Made by a program: the position numbers and the translations under genes. This document shows, piece by piece, positions 55,673-63,625 of a stretch of DNA of 64,000 bases (its first letter is position 1; the number at the start of each line of letters is the position of its first letter). A model generated the notes under the pieces. The model ran no database searches. It was given only the letters and a program-made list of their open reading frames with translations, and was not told the DNA's origin. The DNA is taken from positions 1 through 64,000 of the forward strand of contig JAFRLZ010000077.1 in assembly GCA_017430985.1 (NCBI GenBank). The letters run 5' to 3'. Source of the stretch: Oscillospiraceae bacterium (GTDB taxonomy: Bacteria; Bacillota; Clostridia; Oscillospirales; Oscillospiraceae).

Positions 55673-56938
55673 TTATTTCAGCCCGAAGCAGGCGCGGATC
55701 GCGCCGGCCATATACAGCGAGCCGACCGCGCAGACCATGCCGTCCTCTCCGGCCAGATCCTGCGCCGAGGCCACGCCCTCGCGGATATCTGTGCAGGCGC
55801 GGACGGGCTTCCCGTATTTTGAAAGTGCCTCGGCCAGCTTGTCCGCCGGCAGGGCGCGCGGGCTGTCCGGCGTGACGCAGACGAAGCCGTCCGCTTCCGG
55901 TGCGAGGATATCCAGCATGGCAGGATAATCCTTGTCCCCCAGCACGCCGATCAGCAGTACATGCCGCCGGTCGGGGAAATAGGTCCGGAGGTTGTCCGCC
56001 ACGGTCTGGGCGCACTGGGGATTGTGTCCCCCGTCCACCACGAAGGGCGGCTCCTCGCTCACGAGCTCGAAGCGCGCGGGCCAGGCCGTGGCGTAGAGCC
56101 CGTGCTCCAGCGCCTCCTGCTCGATGCAAAAGCCTCGGCGGCGCAGTGCCTTCACCGCCTCGATCACCACGGCGGCGTTTTTGCGCTGGTGCGCGCCGAG
56201 CAGCGAGATCGCGTAGGCATCGTTTTTATAGGTGAAGACCTGCCCGTCGAGGCTGTCGAACTCCGGGCGGATCTGCGCAAAGTCCGCGACCGTCAGCTTC
56301 GCGCCCTTCTCCCCGCAGACCCGGCGCACCACGTCCATGACGCTCGGCTGCTGCTCATAGAGCACCACGTCCGCGCCGGGCTTGACGATCCCGGCTTTCT
56401 CGGCCGCGATCTCCTCCACGGTGCCGCCGAGGATCTCGGTATGGTCGAGGCCGATGTTCATGATGACGCAGAGCTCCGGGGCCTCGATGACGTTGGTGGC
56501 GTCCAGCCTTCCGCCGAGGCCGACCTCGAGCACGACGAGGTCGCAGCGCTCGCGCGCGTACCAGAGCAGGGCGGCCGCCGTCATCAGCTCGAACTCCGTG
56601 GGGTGGTCGTCCATCGCGTCGGCGTGGGGGCGGATCTCCGTGACCAGCGCGGCGAGGACCTCGTCGCCGATGGGCTCGCCGTTGATCTGCATGCGCTCGT
56701 TGAAGCGGAAGAGATAGGGCGAGGTAAAGAGCCCCGTCTTGTAGCCCGCGGCCTTGAGCACCGAGGCCGTCATCGCCGCGCAGCTGCCTTTGCCGTTGGT
56801 GCCGGCGATGTGGACGAAGCGCAGCCGTTTCTGCGGGTCGCCCAGCCGGCGCAGCAGCTCCGTCACCCGCTCCAGGCCGGGGCGGGAGCCCAGCCACTGC
56901 ACGCCGTCGATATAGCGCAGCGCCTCCTGATAGTCCAT
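55673..56938 (-). CDS. folC: folylpolyglutamate synthase / dihydrofolate synthase
   Basis: 421 residues. Adds glutamate to dihydropteroate or folate with ATP. Mur-ligase fold: 'VHIAGTNGKGSCAAMTASVLKAAGYKTGLFTSPYL' (P-loop, ~45-80), 'VLEVGLGGRLDATNVI' near 143, 'NIGLDHTEILGGTVEEIAAEKAGIVK' near 167, and 'VDGGHNPQCAQTVADNL' near 305. The start at 56938 has GAGGAG upstream. The stop codon lies just beyond the third repeat copy. A good promoter (56967-56995) precedes it. Confidence 0.95.
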   Translation of the reverse strand: MDYQEALRYIDGVQWLGSRPGLERVTELLRRLGDPQKRLRFVHIAGTNGKGSCAAMTASVLKAAGYKTGLFTSPYLFRFNERMQINGEPIGDEVLAALVTEIRPHADAMDDHPTEFELMTAAALLWYARERCDLVVLEVGLGGRLDATNVIEAPELCVIMNIGLDHTEILGGTVEEIAAEKAGIVKPGADVVLYEQQPSVMDVVRRVCGEKGAKLTVADFAQIRPEFDSLDGQVFTYKNDAYAISLLGAHQRKNAAVVIEAVKALRRRGFCIEQEALEHGLYATAWPARFELVSEEPPFVVDGGHNPQCAQTVADNLRTYFPDRRHVLLIGVLGDKDYPAMLDILAPEADGFVCVTPDSPRALPADKLAEALSKYGKPVRACTDIREGVASAQDLAGEDGMVCAVGSLYMAGAIRACFGLK

Positions 56939-56966
56939 GAGCTCTTCATCTCCTCTTTTCGATTGT

Positions 56967-56995
56967 ACTATATCATCTTTTCCGCTCTCCCGCAA
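56967..56995 (-). promoter_or_regulatory. folC promoter TTGCGG-17-TATAGT
   Basis: Minus strand: -10 at 56967-56972, -35 at 56990-56995. Confidence 0.65.
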
Positions 56996-57040
56996 GGCGA
57001 GAAACTGCGAAAAAAACCTGTATTTCTGCGAGAAAAATGC

Positions 57041-57069
57041 TTGACCTCGCCGGAGCGCTGTGCTATATT
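57041..57069 (+). promoter_or_regulatory. rpmG-secE-nusG promoter TTGACC-17-TATATT
   Basis: -35 at 57041-57046, -10 at 57064-57069; a leader of about 120 bases precedes rpmG. Nothing else was seen in it. Confidence 0.75.
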
Positions 57070-57197
57070 GTATGTTACCTGTCGCATGAGAGGTTTCTTT
57101 TTGCGCGCCTTTTTGCGGAAACAGAGGTCTTTTGCATGCAATACAGGGAGGCAATGCTCACCCAAGGTGAGTAAATAAAATAGGAGGTGCCGAAAGA

Positions 57198-57359
57198 ATG
57201 GCTGCAGGCGCAAGAGTAAAAATCACACTCAGATGCGATGAATGCAAGCAGAGGAACTACAACACGATCAAGAACAAGAAAAACACGTCTGATCGTTTGG
57301 AGCGCAGCAAGTATTGCCCCTTCTGCAGAAAGCACACCAAGCACGTGGAAACCAAGTAA
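57198..57359 (+). CDS. rpmG: 50S ribosomal protein L33
   Basis: 53 residues, [17 protein letters not shown] at the start. A zinc-ribbon (C+) form with Cys pairs CDEC (13-16) and CPFC (40-43), so it needs zinc. The family stretch '[16 protein letters not shown]' is clear. TAGGAGG lies ahead of the ATG. It opens the conserved order rpmG-secE-nusG-rplK-rplA. Confidence 0.96.
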   Translation: MAAGARVKITLRCDECKQRNYNTIKNKKNTSDRLERSKYCPFCRKHTKHVETK

Positions 57360-57381
57360 GCTTCAGAAAGGATGCGTGAAA

Positions 57382-57666
57382 ATGGCTGAAGAAAAAGCGA
57401 CGAAAGCGACGAATTCCGCTCCCGCCAAGGCCGTCACCGCCGTGAAGAAGGACGAAAACGTCAAGCTCGGCTTCTTTAAGAAGATCGGCAAATGGTTCCG
57501 TGAAATGAAGAGCGAGCTGAAGAAGGTCATCTGGCCGACTTCCAAGCAGCTTGTCAACAACACGGGCGTTTCCGTCGTCGTCATTCTGGTTTCCGCTCTG
57601 GGTCTCTGGGTCTTCGACCTGGTGGCCGGCGCGCTGGTGAACGGATTGATCAACCTGTTCGGTTAA
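57382..57666 (+). CDS. secE: protein translocase subunit SecE
   Basis: 94 residues. The single-helix bacterial SecE with a longer basic N-terminal tail ('MAEEKATKATNSAPAKAVTAVKKD'). The conserved amphipathic helix 'FREMKSELKKVIWPTSKQLVNNT' and the transmembrane helix 'VVVILVSALGLWVFDLVAGALV' follow. It clamps the SecY channel. It ends four bases before the nusG start. Confidence 0.95.
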   Translation: MAEEKATKATNSAPAKAVTAVKKDENVKLGFFKKIGKWFREMKSELKKVIWPTSKQLVNNTGVSVVVILVSALGLWVFDLVAGALVNGLINLFG

Positions 57667-57670
57667 AACA

Positions 57671-58195
57671 ATGGCTGAAGAAGCGAAATGGTATGTCGTG
57701 CATACCTATTCCGGGTATGAAAACGCAGTGGCGGCCGCCGTTATGAAGGCCGCCGAAAACCGCAGAATGACGGACCTGATCCGCGAGGTCAGCATCCCGA
57801 TGGAGACCGTCACCGAATACACCGACAACGGCGAAAAGACCGTTGAGCGCAAGGTGTTCCCCGGTTACGTGCTCATCAAGATGATCCTGACGGACGACAG
57901 CTGGCATCTGGTCCATAATGTTCGCGGCGCAACAGGCTTCGTAGGGTCCGACGGCAAGGCCGTTCCCCTGACGGAGCAGGAAATCTACGATCTCGGCGTG
58001 GAACGCAAGGAGATCGTCGTCGGCTACGCGGTAGGCGACAGCGTCAAGGTCAACGACGGCCCGCTGTCCGGCTTCATCGGCGTGGTGGACGAGCTCGAGC
58101 CCGAAAAGAACCGGGTGCGCGTGGTGGTCTCGATGTTCGGCAGAGAAACGCCCGTGGACCTGGAGCTCGATCAGGTCGAGGTCGTCAAAGATTAA
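57671..58195 (+). CDS. nusG: transcription termination/antitermination protein NusG
   Basis: 174 residues. NGN domain starts 'AKWYVVHTYSGYENAVAAAV' and includes 'ERKVFPGYVLIKMILTDDSWHLVHNVRGATGFVG'. A KOW domain ('GDSVKVNDGPLSGFIGVVDELEPEKNRVRVVVSMFGRETPVDLEL') closes it. It binds RNA polymerase and couples transcription with Rho or ribosomes. Position between secE and rplK is universal. Confidence 0.97.
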   Translation: MAEEAKWYVVHTYSGYENAVAAAVMKAAENRRMTDLIREVSIPMETVTEYTDNGEKTVERKVFPGYVLIKMILTDDSWHLVHNVRGATGFVGSDGKAVPLTEQEIYDLGVERKEIVVGYAVGDSVKVNDGPLSGFIGVVDELEPEKNRVRVVVSMFGRETPVDLELDQVEVVKD

Positions 58196-58216
58196 TTAAG
58201 AAAGAGGTGCTTTAAG

Positions 58217-58642
58217 TTGGCACAGAAAGTAGTTGGATACGTCAGATTCCAGGTTCCCGCCGGCAAAGCGACTCCGGCGCCCCCCGTCGGCCCCGCTCTG
58301 GGCCAGTACGGCGTCAACATCGGTCAGTTCACCAAGGACTTCAACGAGCGGACCAAGGGCGACATGGGCATGATGATCCCCGTCGTCATCACCGTCTACT
58401 CCGACCGCAGCTTCACCTTCATCACCAAGACGCCCCCCGCCGCGCTGCTCATCAAGAAGGCCTGCGGCATCGACACCGCGTCCGGTGTTCCCCAGCGCGA
58501 CAAGGTCGCCACCATCAGCAAGGAAGACGTCCGCAAGATCGCCGAGCAGAAGCTGCCCGACCTCAACTGCACGGACATCGACTCCGCCATCAGCATGATC
58601 GCCGGCACCTGCCGCTCCATGGGCGTCGTCGTAGGCGACTGA
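58217..58642 (+). CDS. rplK: 50S ribosomal protein L11
   Basis: 141 residues from a TTG start (AGAGGTG upstream). '[34 protein letters not shown]' is the hallmark N-terminus and '[14 protein letters not shown]' the hinge. It forms the GTPase-associated centre with 23S rRNA. Confidence 0.97.
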   Translation: MAQKVVGYVRFQVPAGKATPAPPVGPALGQYGVNIGQFTKDFNERTKGDMGMMIPVVITVYSDRSFTFITKTPPAALLIKKACGIDTASGVPQRDKVATISKEDVRKIAEQKLPDLNCTDIDSAISMIAGTCRSMGVVVGD

Positions 58643-58732
58643 ACGCTCCTTTCGACGCGGGTCTGATCCCGTGTCACAACGTGGGAGGATTTATCCATCC
58701 GTGTAAAACCACATTCTTAGGAGGAAACAACA

Positions 58733-59425
58733 TTGTTTAGAAGTAAAAATTATAAAGAGAGCGCGAAGCTCATCGATAAGCAGGCCCTGTACGATCCGCA
58801 GGAGGCCCTGCAGCTGGTCATCAACGCCAGCAAGGCCAAGTTCGACGAGACCGTCGAGCTGCATGTGAAGCTGGGCGTCGACGGCCGTCACGCCGATCAG
58901 CAGGTCCGCGGCGCCATCGTGCTGCCCAACGGCACCGGCAAGACCGTGCGCGTCCTGGTCTTCTGCCCGCCCGAGCAGGTGGACGAGGCCCTCGCGGCCG
59001 GCGCCGATTACGCCGGCGGCATGGAGTACGTCGAGAAGATCCAGAAGGAGAACTGGTTCGAGTTCGACTCCGTCATCGCCAACCCCAAGATGATGGGCAC
59101 CGTCGGCCGTCTCGGTAAGATCCTCGGACCGAAGGGCCTCATGCCCTCCCCGAAGGCCGGCACCGTCACCCCGAACGTCGCTCAGGCCGTGAAGGAAGCC
59201 AAAGCCGGTAAGGTCGAGTACCGTCTGGACAAGACCAACATCATCCACTGCCCCATCGGCAAGGTCAGCTTCGGCGTCGACAAGCTCTACGAGAACTATG
59301 TCGCTCTGCTGGGCGCCATCGTCAAGGCCAAGCCCGCGGCCGCCAAGGGCCAGTACATCCGGTCCTGCGTCACCGCCTCCACCATGGGCCCCGGCGTGAA
59401 GATCAACGCGCAGAAGCAGCTGTAA
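58733..59425 (+). CDS. rplA: 50S ribosomal protein L1
   Basis: 230 residues from a TTG (AGGAGG upstream). '[35 protein letters not shown]' and '[22 protein letters not shown]' are signature stretches. It forms the L1 stalk and often represses its own operon. A strong terminator follows at once (59437-59472); rplJ and rplL, its usual partners, are not here. Confidence 0.97.
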   Translation: MFRSKNYKESAKLIDKQALYDPQEALQLVINASKAKFDETVELHVKLGVDGRHADQQVRGAIVLPNGTGKTVRVLVFCPPEQVDEALAAGADYAGGMEYVEKIQKENWFEFDSVIANPKMMGTVGRLGKILGPKGLMPSPKAGTVTPNVAQAVKEAKAGKVEYRLDKTNIIHCPIGKVSFGVDKLYENYVALLGAIVKAKPAAAKGQYIRSCVTASTMGPGVKINAQKQL

Positions 59426-59436
59426 GAAGCTCGTTC

Positions 59437-59474
59437 AAAAAGCCATCGCCTGAAAAAAGGCGATGGCTTTTTGC
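59437..59474 (+). terminator. terminator after rplA
   Basis: 15-base stem (59437-59451 with 59458-59472) ending in T residues. Confidence 0.9.
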
Positions 59475-59556
59475 TGTGATAACGGAAAACGGGAGTTTAT
59501 AGGGGAAAAGCCTTTGAGCGCTCTTAACTAACCTCAATTTTTTAAGAAACCTTAAA

Positions 59557-59584
59557 CCATCGGCTGCGCCGATGGACTTTTTTT
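59557..59584 (+). terminator. second terminator-like hairpin
   Basis: CCATCGGC-TGC-GCCGATGG (59557-59575) followed by AC and seven T. No gene ends just before it, so 59475-59556 might encode a short RNA; otherwise nothing is seen in that stretch. Confidence 0.6.
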
Positions 59585-59638
59585 GCCGGGCGTTGTATAC
59601 TTCTGTCGAAAGAACACGAAAGGGAGGAGCTTCCCGCT

Positions 59639-60382
59639 ATGCATAAAGGAAAAGTCAAAGCCGTTTTATTCATCATCGTCTTTTTGCTGATCGCCGCCGT
59701 GATCGCCACGGTGCTGCGCGATCTGGACAAGGTCGAGCCCGCGCCGGAGCCCACGGCCGCGCCGCCGGTCGAGGTGAGCGTCGAGCCCGCCCCGGTCGAG
59801 ACGACGCCGCAGCCCACGCCGGCCCCGGCTCCCGCGAACACGCCCGCGCCCACGCCGGCCCCGACCCCTGCGCCCACACCGGCCCCGACCCCTGCGCCCA
59901 CACCGAAGCCCACGCCCGCGCCGACCCCGACTCCGACCCCTGCGCCCACGCCCACGCCGGAACCCACCCCGACGCCCGAGCCCGTGCCGGTCGGCGTCAG
60001 CCTCGGCTCCGGCAGCTTCCGCTCCAACACCGGCGTCGCGCTGAATCTGATCGCCGAGTGGAGCGCCGTGTCCGCGGACAGCAACAAAGCGGTCGTCACG
60101 GTCAGCGTCAGCTGTGAATCCCACAGCGCCTTCTTCAGCGCCCACCAGGTGCACCTCATGCTCGGCGAGCAGACCGCGTCTCTGACGCAGCCCGCCATCA
60201 ACGTTGAGGAGAACGTCCGCACCGTGACGCCCTTCGGCTCCTGCAGCTTCACGGTGGACCTGCCGGACAGCGGCAGCCTCACGCTCCCGCTGGCGGTCGA
60301 GTGGCAGTGCGGCGGCATCACCTACACCGGCACGACCTTCGACGTGATCGAGTGCGGCGGCAACGTCGTGCTGAGCCGATAA
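59639..60382 (+). CDS. membrane-anchored protein with long Pro-Thr-Ala repeat stalk
   Basis: 247 residues. One N-terminal transmembrane segment (residues 6-26), then a repeated stalk ('TPAP', 'TPTP', 'TPEP' units, residues ~33-118), then a globular domain (~120-247): 'VGVSLGSGSFRSNTGVALNLIAEWSAVSADSNKAVVTVSVSCESHS', ending 'ITYTGTTFDVIECGG'. The domain is probably a beta-sandwich; I do not recognise the family. Likely a surface protein projecting through the cell wall. A TATACT -10 lies at 59596-59601. Confidence 0.78.
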   Translation: MHKGKVKAVLFIIVFLLIAAVIATVLRDLDKVEPAPEPTAAPPVEVSVEPAPVETTPQPTPAPAPANTPAPTPAPTPAPTPAPTPAPTPKPTPAPTPTPTPAPTPTPEPTPTPEPVPVGVSLGSGSFRSNTGVALNLIAEWSAVSADSNKAVVTVSVSCESHSAFFSAHQVHLMLGEQTASLTQPAINVEENVRTVTPFGSCSFTVDLPDSGSLTLPLAVEWQCGGITYTGTTFDVIECGGNVVLSR

Positions 60383-60474
60383 AACATCAACGCAAACCCG
60401 CGTAAAATTCTGCAAAGCTTTTTATCTGAGGCCGGGGTCGCCGCTCCGGCCTTTTCCATGAGGAGGAACAAGCG

Positions 60475-61389
60475 ATGACCGATCTGTCCCGCGAGATATT
60501 GCGCGACTGGCAGGTGCGCAAGACGAAGGCGCAGAAGCTGCGCTTCATCGACTTCATGCGGAGCCGGCTCCCCGATCTGGTCGTGGAGGAGGGCGGCACG
60601 CCCCGCTGCCGCAACCTGGTGCTGGGCAGCCCCGAGAGCGCCGAGGTGATCTTCACCGCGCACTACGACACCTGCGCCCGCCTGCCTTTCCCGAACTTCA
60701 TCACGCCGAAAAACTTCGTGATCTATCTGCTCTATCAGCTGCTCATCATGCTGCCCTTCTTCGCGCTGGCGGCGCTGCTCGCCTTCGTGCTGATCCGCCT
60801 GGGCCTCTACGCGCCGGGGGCGATGATGCTCTCGTTCTTCCTGGCGATGGGGCTGCTCCTGTATGTCTTTCTCTTCGGCCCGCCCAACCCCCACACCGTC
60901 AACGACAACAGCTCCGGCGTCGTGACGCTCTGCGAGCTGATCGGAACGCTGAGCGAGGAAGAGCGCGCCCGCTGCGCCTTCGTTTTCTTCGACCACGAGG
61001 AGACCGGGCTCTTCGGCTCGGCCAATTTTGCCTCGCGGCACAAAAAGGCCCTGAAGGACAAGCTCGTGGTCAACTTCGACTGCGTTTCGGACGGCGACCA
61101 CATCCTCCTCGTCCAGAGCGGCCGGGCCCGGAAGCTCGCCGGGGCGGCGCTCGCGGAGGCCTTCACGGACACGGCGGACAAGCAGGTGCACCTCGAAGGG
61201 CCGCTCGGCGCCTTCTACCCCTCGGATCAGGTCAACTTCCGCTGCGGCGTGGGCGTGGCGGCGCTGAACAGGTCGCCCCTGCTCGGCCTCTATATGGCGC
61301 GCATCCACACCGCGAGGGACACCGTCTGCGACGAGAGGAACTTCGCCTTTCTCGTCGAGGGCGCGCGGCGCCTGCTCGCGCGGCTGTAA
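60475..61389 (+). CDS. M28-family metallopeptidase with inserted membrane hairpin
   Basis: 304 residues. The zinc peptidase motifs are in order: His 63 in 'FTAHYDTC', Asp 144 in 'VNDNSSGV', Glu 175-176 in 'FFDHEETGLFGSANF', Asp 202 in 'NFDCVSDGD', and His 278 in 'RIHTARDT'. Between the first and second ligands lie two strongly hydrophobic segments (about 81-110 and 113-134), so the enzyme is probably membrane-embedded with its active site at one face. Substrate unknown; soluble M28 aminopeptidases lack this insert. GAGGAG precedes the ATG. Confidence 0.85.
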   Translation: MTDLSREILRDWQVRKTKAQKLRFIDFMRSRLPDLVVEEGGTPRCRNLVLGSPESAEVIFTAHYDTCARLPFPNFITPKNFVIYLLYQLLIMLPFFALAALLAFVLIRLGLYAPGAMMLSFFLAMGLLLYVFLFGPPNPHTVNDNSSGVVTLCELIGTLSEEERARCAFVFFDHEETGLFGSANFASRHKKALKDKLVVNFDCVSDGDHILLVQSGRARKLAGAALAEAFTDTADKQVHLEGPLGAFYPSDQVNFRCGVGVAALNRSPLLGLYMARIHTARDTVCDERNFAFLVEGARRLLARL

Positions 61390-61393
61390 CAAG

Positions 61394-61433
61394 CAAAACG
61401 AGAGCCGGATCGACCGATCCGGCTCTCGTTTTG
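61394..61433. terminator. bidirectional terminator
   Basis: 19-base stem (61394-61412 with 61415-61433; the loop must open a little) between convergent genes, touching the serpin stop codon. Confidence 0.9.
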
Positions 61434-62810
61434 TTATCCCAGATACTGCCCGAAGAACAGCAGCTCCGGCTCCTCGCCGCAGGCGTCGTACGGCGGAAAA
61501 TCGTGCAGCCCGCTATAGTCGCTGTAGAGATAGAAGGCGAAGGGGCGGTCGGCCGTGAAGATCTTCGGAGGGTCGCCCGGCATGGCGACGGCTGATGGAT
61601 ACATTTCGACCACCGTTGCCGCGGCGGCTTCAATGCCGTCCTCATCCAGCTTGAGCTTCGACTTCTGAAGGATATCGCCGATGTACCAGGTCACCGGCGT
61701 GCCGTCGGGGAGAACTTGCTCCTCGAACATGGCGGAAAAGTCCGCCTCTCCTTCGCTGACCGGCAGCACGGCGCCCTGCGCTTCGAGAAAGCGGACCAGT
61801 TCGCGATCCGTCAGCTCCGTCTCCAGCTCGAACTTCGGGATCGTCACGACGACGTCCTCGTACTCCGCTTTGTCCAGCTTGCCGCGGATATCCTCCGTGC
61901 TGCCCAGCACGAAAGCGATCTTCATGTTCCCTCGCAGGGGCAGCACGACGAGCTGGGTCTTCCCGTCCTCATAATACAGCAGATCGTCGTGCCGCGCCAT
62001 GAATTCCATCGTCGTCTTTTCGTCCCGCGCGGTGATAAAAACGTCTTCTCCCAGCACATAGAATTCGTCTTCCCACGCGGTGCGGAGATAGAGCGCGTTG
62101 ACCAGCGCCCCGGACGCCTTCGACAGATCTTTGACCACCTGCGGGATCATGCCCTGCGTCTGCTCGTTCACCCAGTCGTTCACCGCGTCGGTGATCTCCG
62201 CCGCCGGCACTCTGGACGCTGCGGCGCGGAGCGCGGCCGCCCGCTGCACATAGTCGTCCCGGAATTCGCCGAAGTACTGCTCGTTCCCCCACAGGGAGTT
62301 GACGACGCGGTAGGCGCGCTCCGTATCCGTACCGCGGACCTCCGAAAACAGACTCTCCGCTAACGAATCGATCCATTCCCGGTGCTTCCGGGCCTCTTCC
62401 TCGAAGATGTCCGTCGACGCGAGTACGGCGGCATACCAGTCCAGCATCTCCTCCTCGTCGGCAAAGCCCATCGCCTGCAGCAGTTCTTCCTTCGTCTCGC
62501 CCTCCGCGCCGAGCGCGGCCAGAGCCAGCGCCGCGCGCAGGGACAGCGGAGAAACAAGAAAGCTCTCCTCGCCGCAGCCCTCCGCCGCCAGATGCTCGAT
62601 CAGCGCCGTATCGAAAGCCGTAAAGCCGCTGTCTTTGCCGATGCTCGTTTTCCTGGCCGGCTCGAAAAAAGCAGCTAGAAAACCCTTCTGCGGCTTGACG
62701 TGTCCTTCCCCGGCCATTGCCCGACCCGCGTTCCCGCAGCCGGCCAGCAGCGTCGTCAGCAGCGCGGCCGCAAGCAGCGCCGCCATGATCTTTTCTGTCC
62801 TGCGTTTCAT
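61434..62810 (-). CDS. lipoprotein serpin (serine protease inhibitor)
   Basis: 458 residues. Signal peptide with lipobox 'LAGC' (Cys ~26). Serpin features: 'ENSFLVSPLSL'-like 'EESFLVSPLSLRAALALAALGAEGETKEELLQAMG' near 83, 'VNSLWGNEQYF', 'INDWVNEQTQGMI'-like 'VNDWVNEQTQGMIPQVV', 'LVNALYLRTAWED', and the hinge 'DEDGIEAAAATVVEM' near residue 400 starting the reactive loop. 'RPFAFYLYSD' follows as in inhibitory serpins. The Ala-rich hinge suggests a true inhibitor. It would sit on the cell surface and trap host or bacterial serine proteases. Confidence 0.92.
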   Translation of the reverse strand: MKRRTEKIMAALLAAALLTTLLAGCGNAGRAMAGEGHVKPQKGFLAAFFEPARKTSIGKDSGFTAFDTALIEHLAAEGCGEESFLVSPLSLRAALALAALGAEGETKEELLQAMGFADEEEMLDWYAAVLASTDIFEEEARKHREWIDSLAESLFSEVRGTDTERAYRVVNSLWGNEQYFGEFRDDYVQRAAALRAAASRVPAAEITDAVNDWVNEQTQGMIPQVVKDLSKASGALVNALYLRTAWEDEFYVLGEDVFITARDEKTTMEFMARHDDLLYYEDGKTQLVVLPLRGNMKIAFVLGSTEDIRGKLDKAEYEDVVVTIPKFELETELTDRELVRFLEAQGAVLPVSEGEADFSAMFEEQVLPDGTPVTWYIGDILQKSKLKLDEDGIEAAAATVVEMYPSAVAMPGDPPKIFTADRPFAFYLYSDYSGLHDFPPYDACGEEPELLFFGQYLG

Positions 62811-62879
62811 ATCTGTGTCCTCCCGCGACATCTCGGTTACCTGTTTGACGCGCGTCGTGCCAAAAAGTTCCACGCTCGC

Positions 62880-62908
62880 TTGACGAAAAAATAAAGCGCC
62901 TATATAAT
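62880..62908 (+). promoter_or_regulatory. nth promoter TTGACG-17-TATAAT
   Basis: -35 at 62880-62885, consensus -10 at 62903-62908, divergent from the serpin gene. Confidence 0.8.
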
Positions 62909-62942
62909 GAGTGAGCAAGGTCCAAAGAGAGGTGACAGGGCT

Positions 62943-63578
62943 ATGCGCACGCAGGAACAGGTTCATGAGATCGTGCGGCTGCTTTTGGAGGAATACCCCG
63001 AGGCGAGCTGCACGCTGGACTACAACAAGGCCTATGAGCTGCTGTTTTCCGTGCGGCTGGCCGCCCAGTGCACCGACGAGCGGGTCAACCAGATCACGCC
63101 CGCCCTCTTCGCGCGCTTCCCGACGCTGGAGTCCTTTGCCGAGGCCGATGTCGCGGAGGTGGAGCGCTACGTCCACTCCTGCGGCTTCTACCGCGCCAAG
63201 GCGCGGGACATCGTCGCCTGCGCGCAGGCGCTGCTCGAAAAGCACGGCGGCCGAGTGCCGGACACCATGGAGGAACTGACGGCGCTGCCCGGCGTCGGGC
63301 GCAAGACCGCCAACCTCATCCTCGGCGACGTATACCATGTGCCCGGCTCGACGGTGGTGGACACGCACTGTATCCGGCTGACGAACCGCATGGGCCTGGT
63401 GGACGGCCTGAAGGAGCCGGAGAAGATCGAGCGGGAGCTGCGGAAGCTTCTGCCGCCGGAGCGCTCCTCGGACTTCTGCCACTGCCTCGTGCTGCACGGA
63501 CGCGCCGTCTGCGACGCGCGCAGGCCGAACTGCGAGATCTGCTGCGTGAAGCATCTCTGCCAACATTTTTCGGGCTGA
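62943..63578 (+). CDS. nth: endonuclease III
   Basis: 211 residues. A DNA glycosylase/AP lyase that removes oxidised pyrimidines. Helix-hairpin-helix 'LPGVGRKTANLIL' near 112 contains the catalytic lysine, the catalytic Asp is in 'VVDTHCIRLTNRMGL' near 138, and the C-terminal iron-sulfur cluster shows the full C-x6-C-x2-C-x5-C pattern ('CDARRPNCEICCVKHLC'). GAGAGGTG lies ahead of the ATG at 62943. Confidence 0.97.
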   Translation: MRTQEQVHEIVRLLLEEYPEASCTLDYNKAYELLFSVRLAAQCTDERVNQITPALFARFPTLESFAEADVAEVERYVHSCGFYRAKARDIVACAQALLEKHGGRVPDTMEELTALPGVGRKTANLILGDVYHVPGSTVVDTHCIRLTNRMGLVDGLKEPEKIERELRKLLPPERSSDFCHCLVLHGRAVCDARRPNCEICCVKHLCQHFSG

Positions 63579-63625
63579 CGCCGCCGGGCGGCAAGCCCCG
63601 CAAACGATTTAGAAGGAGACCAACC

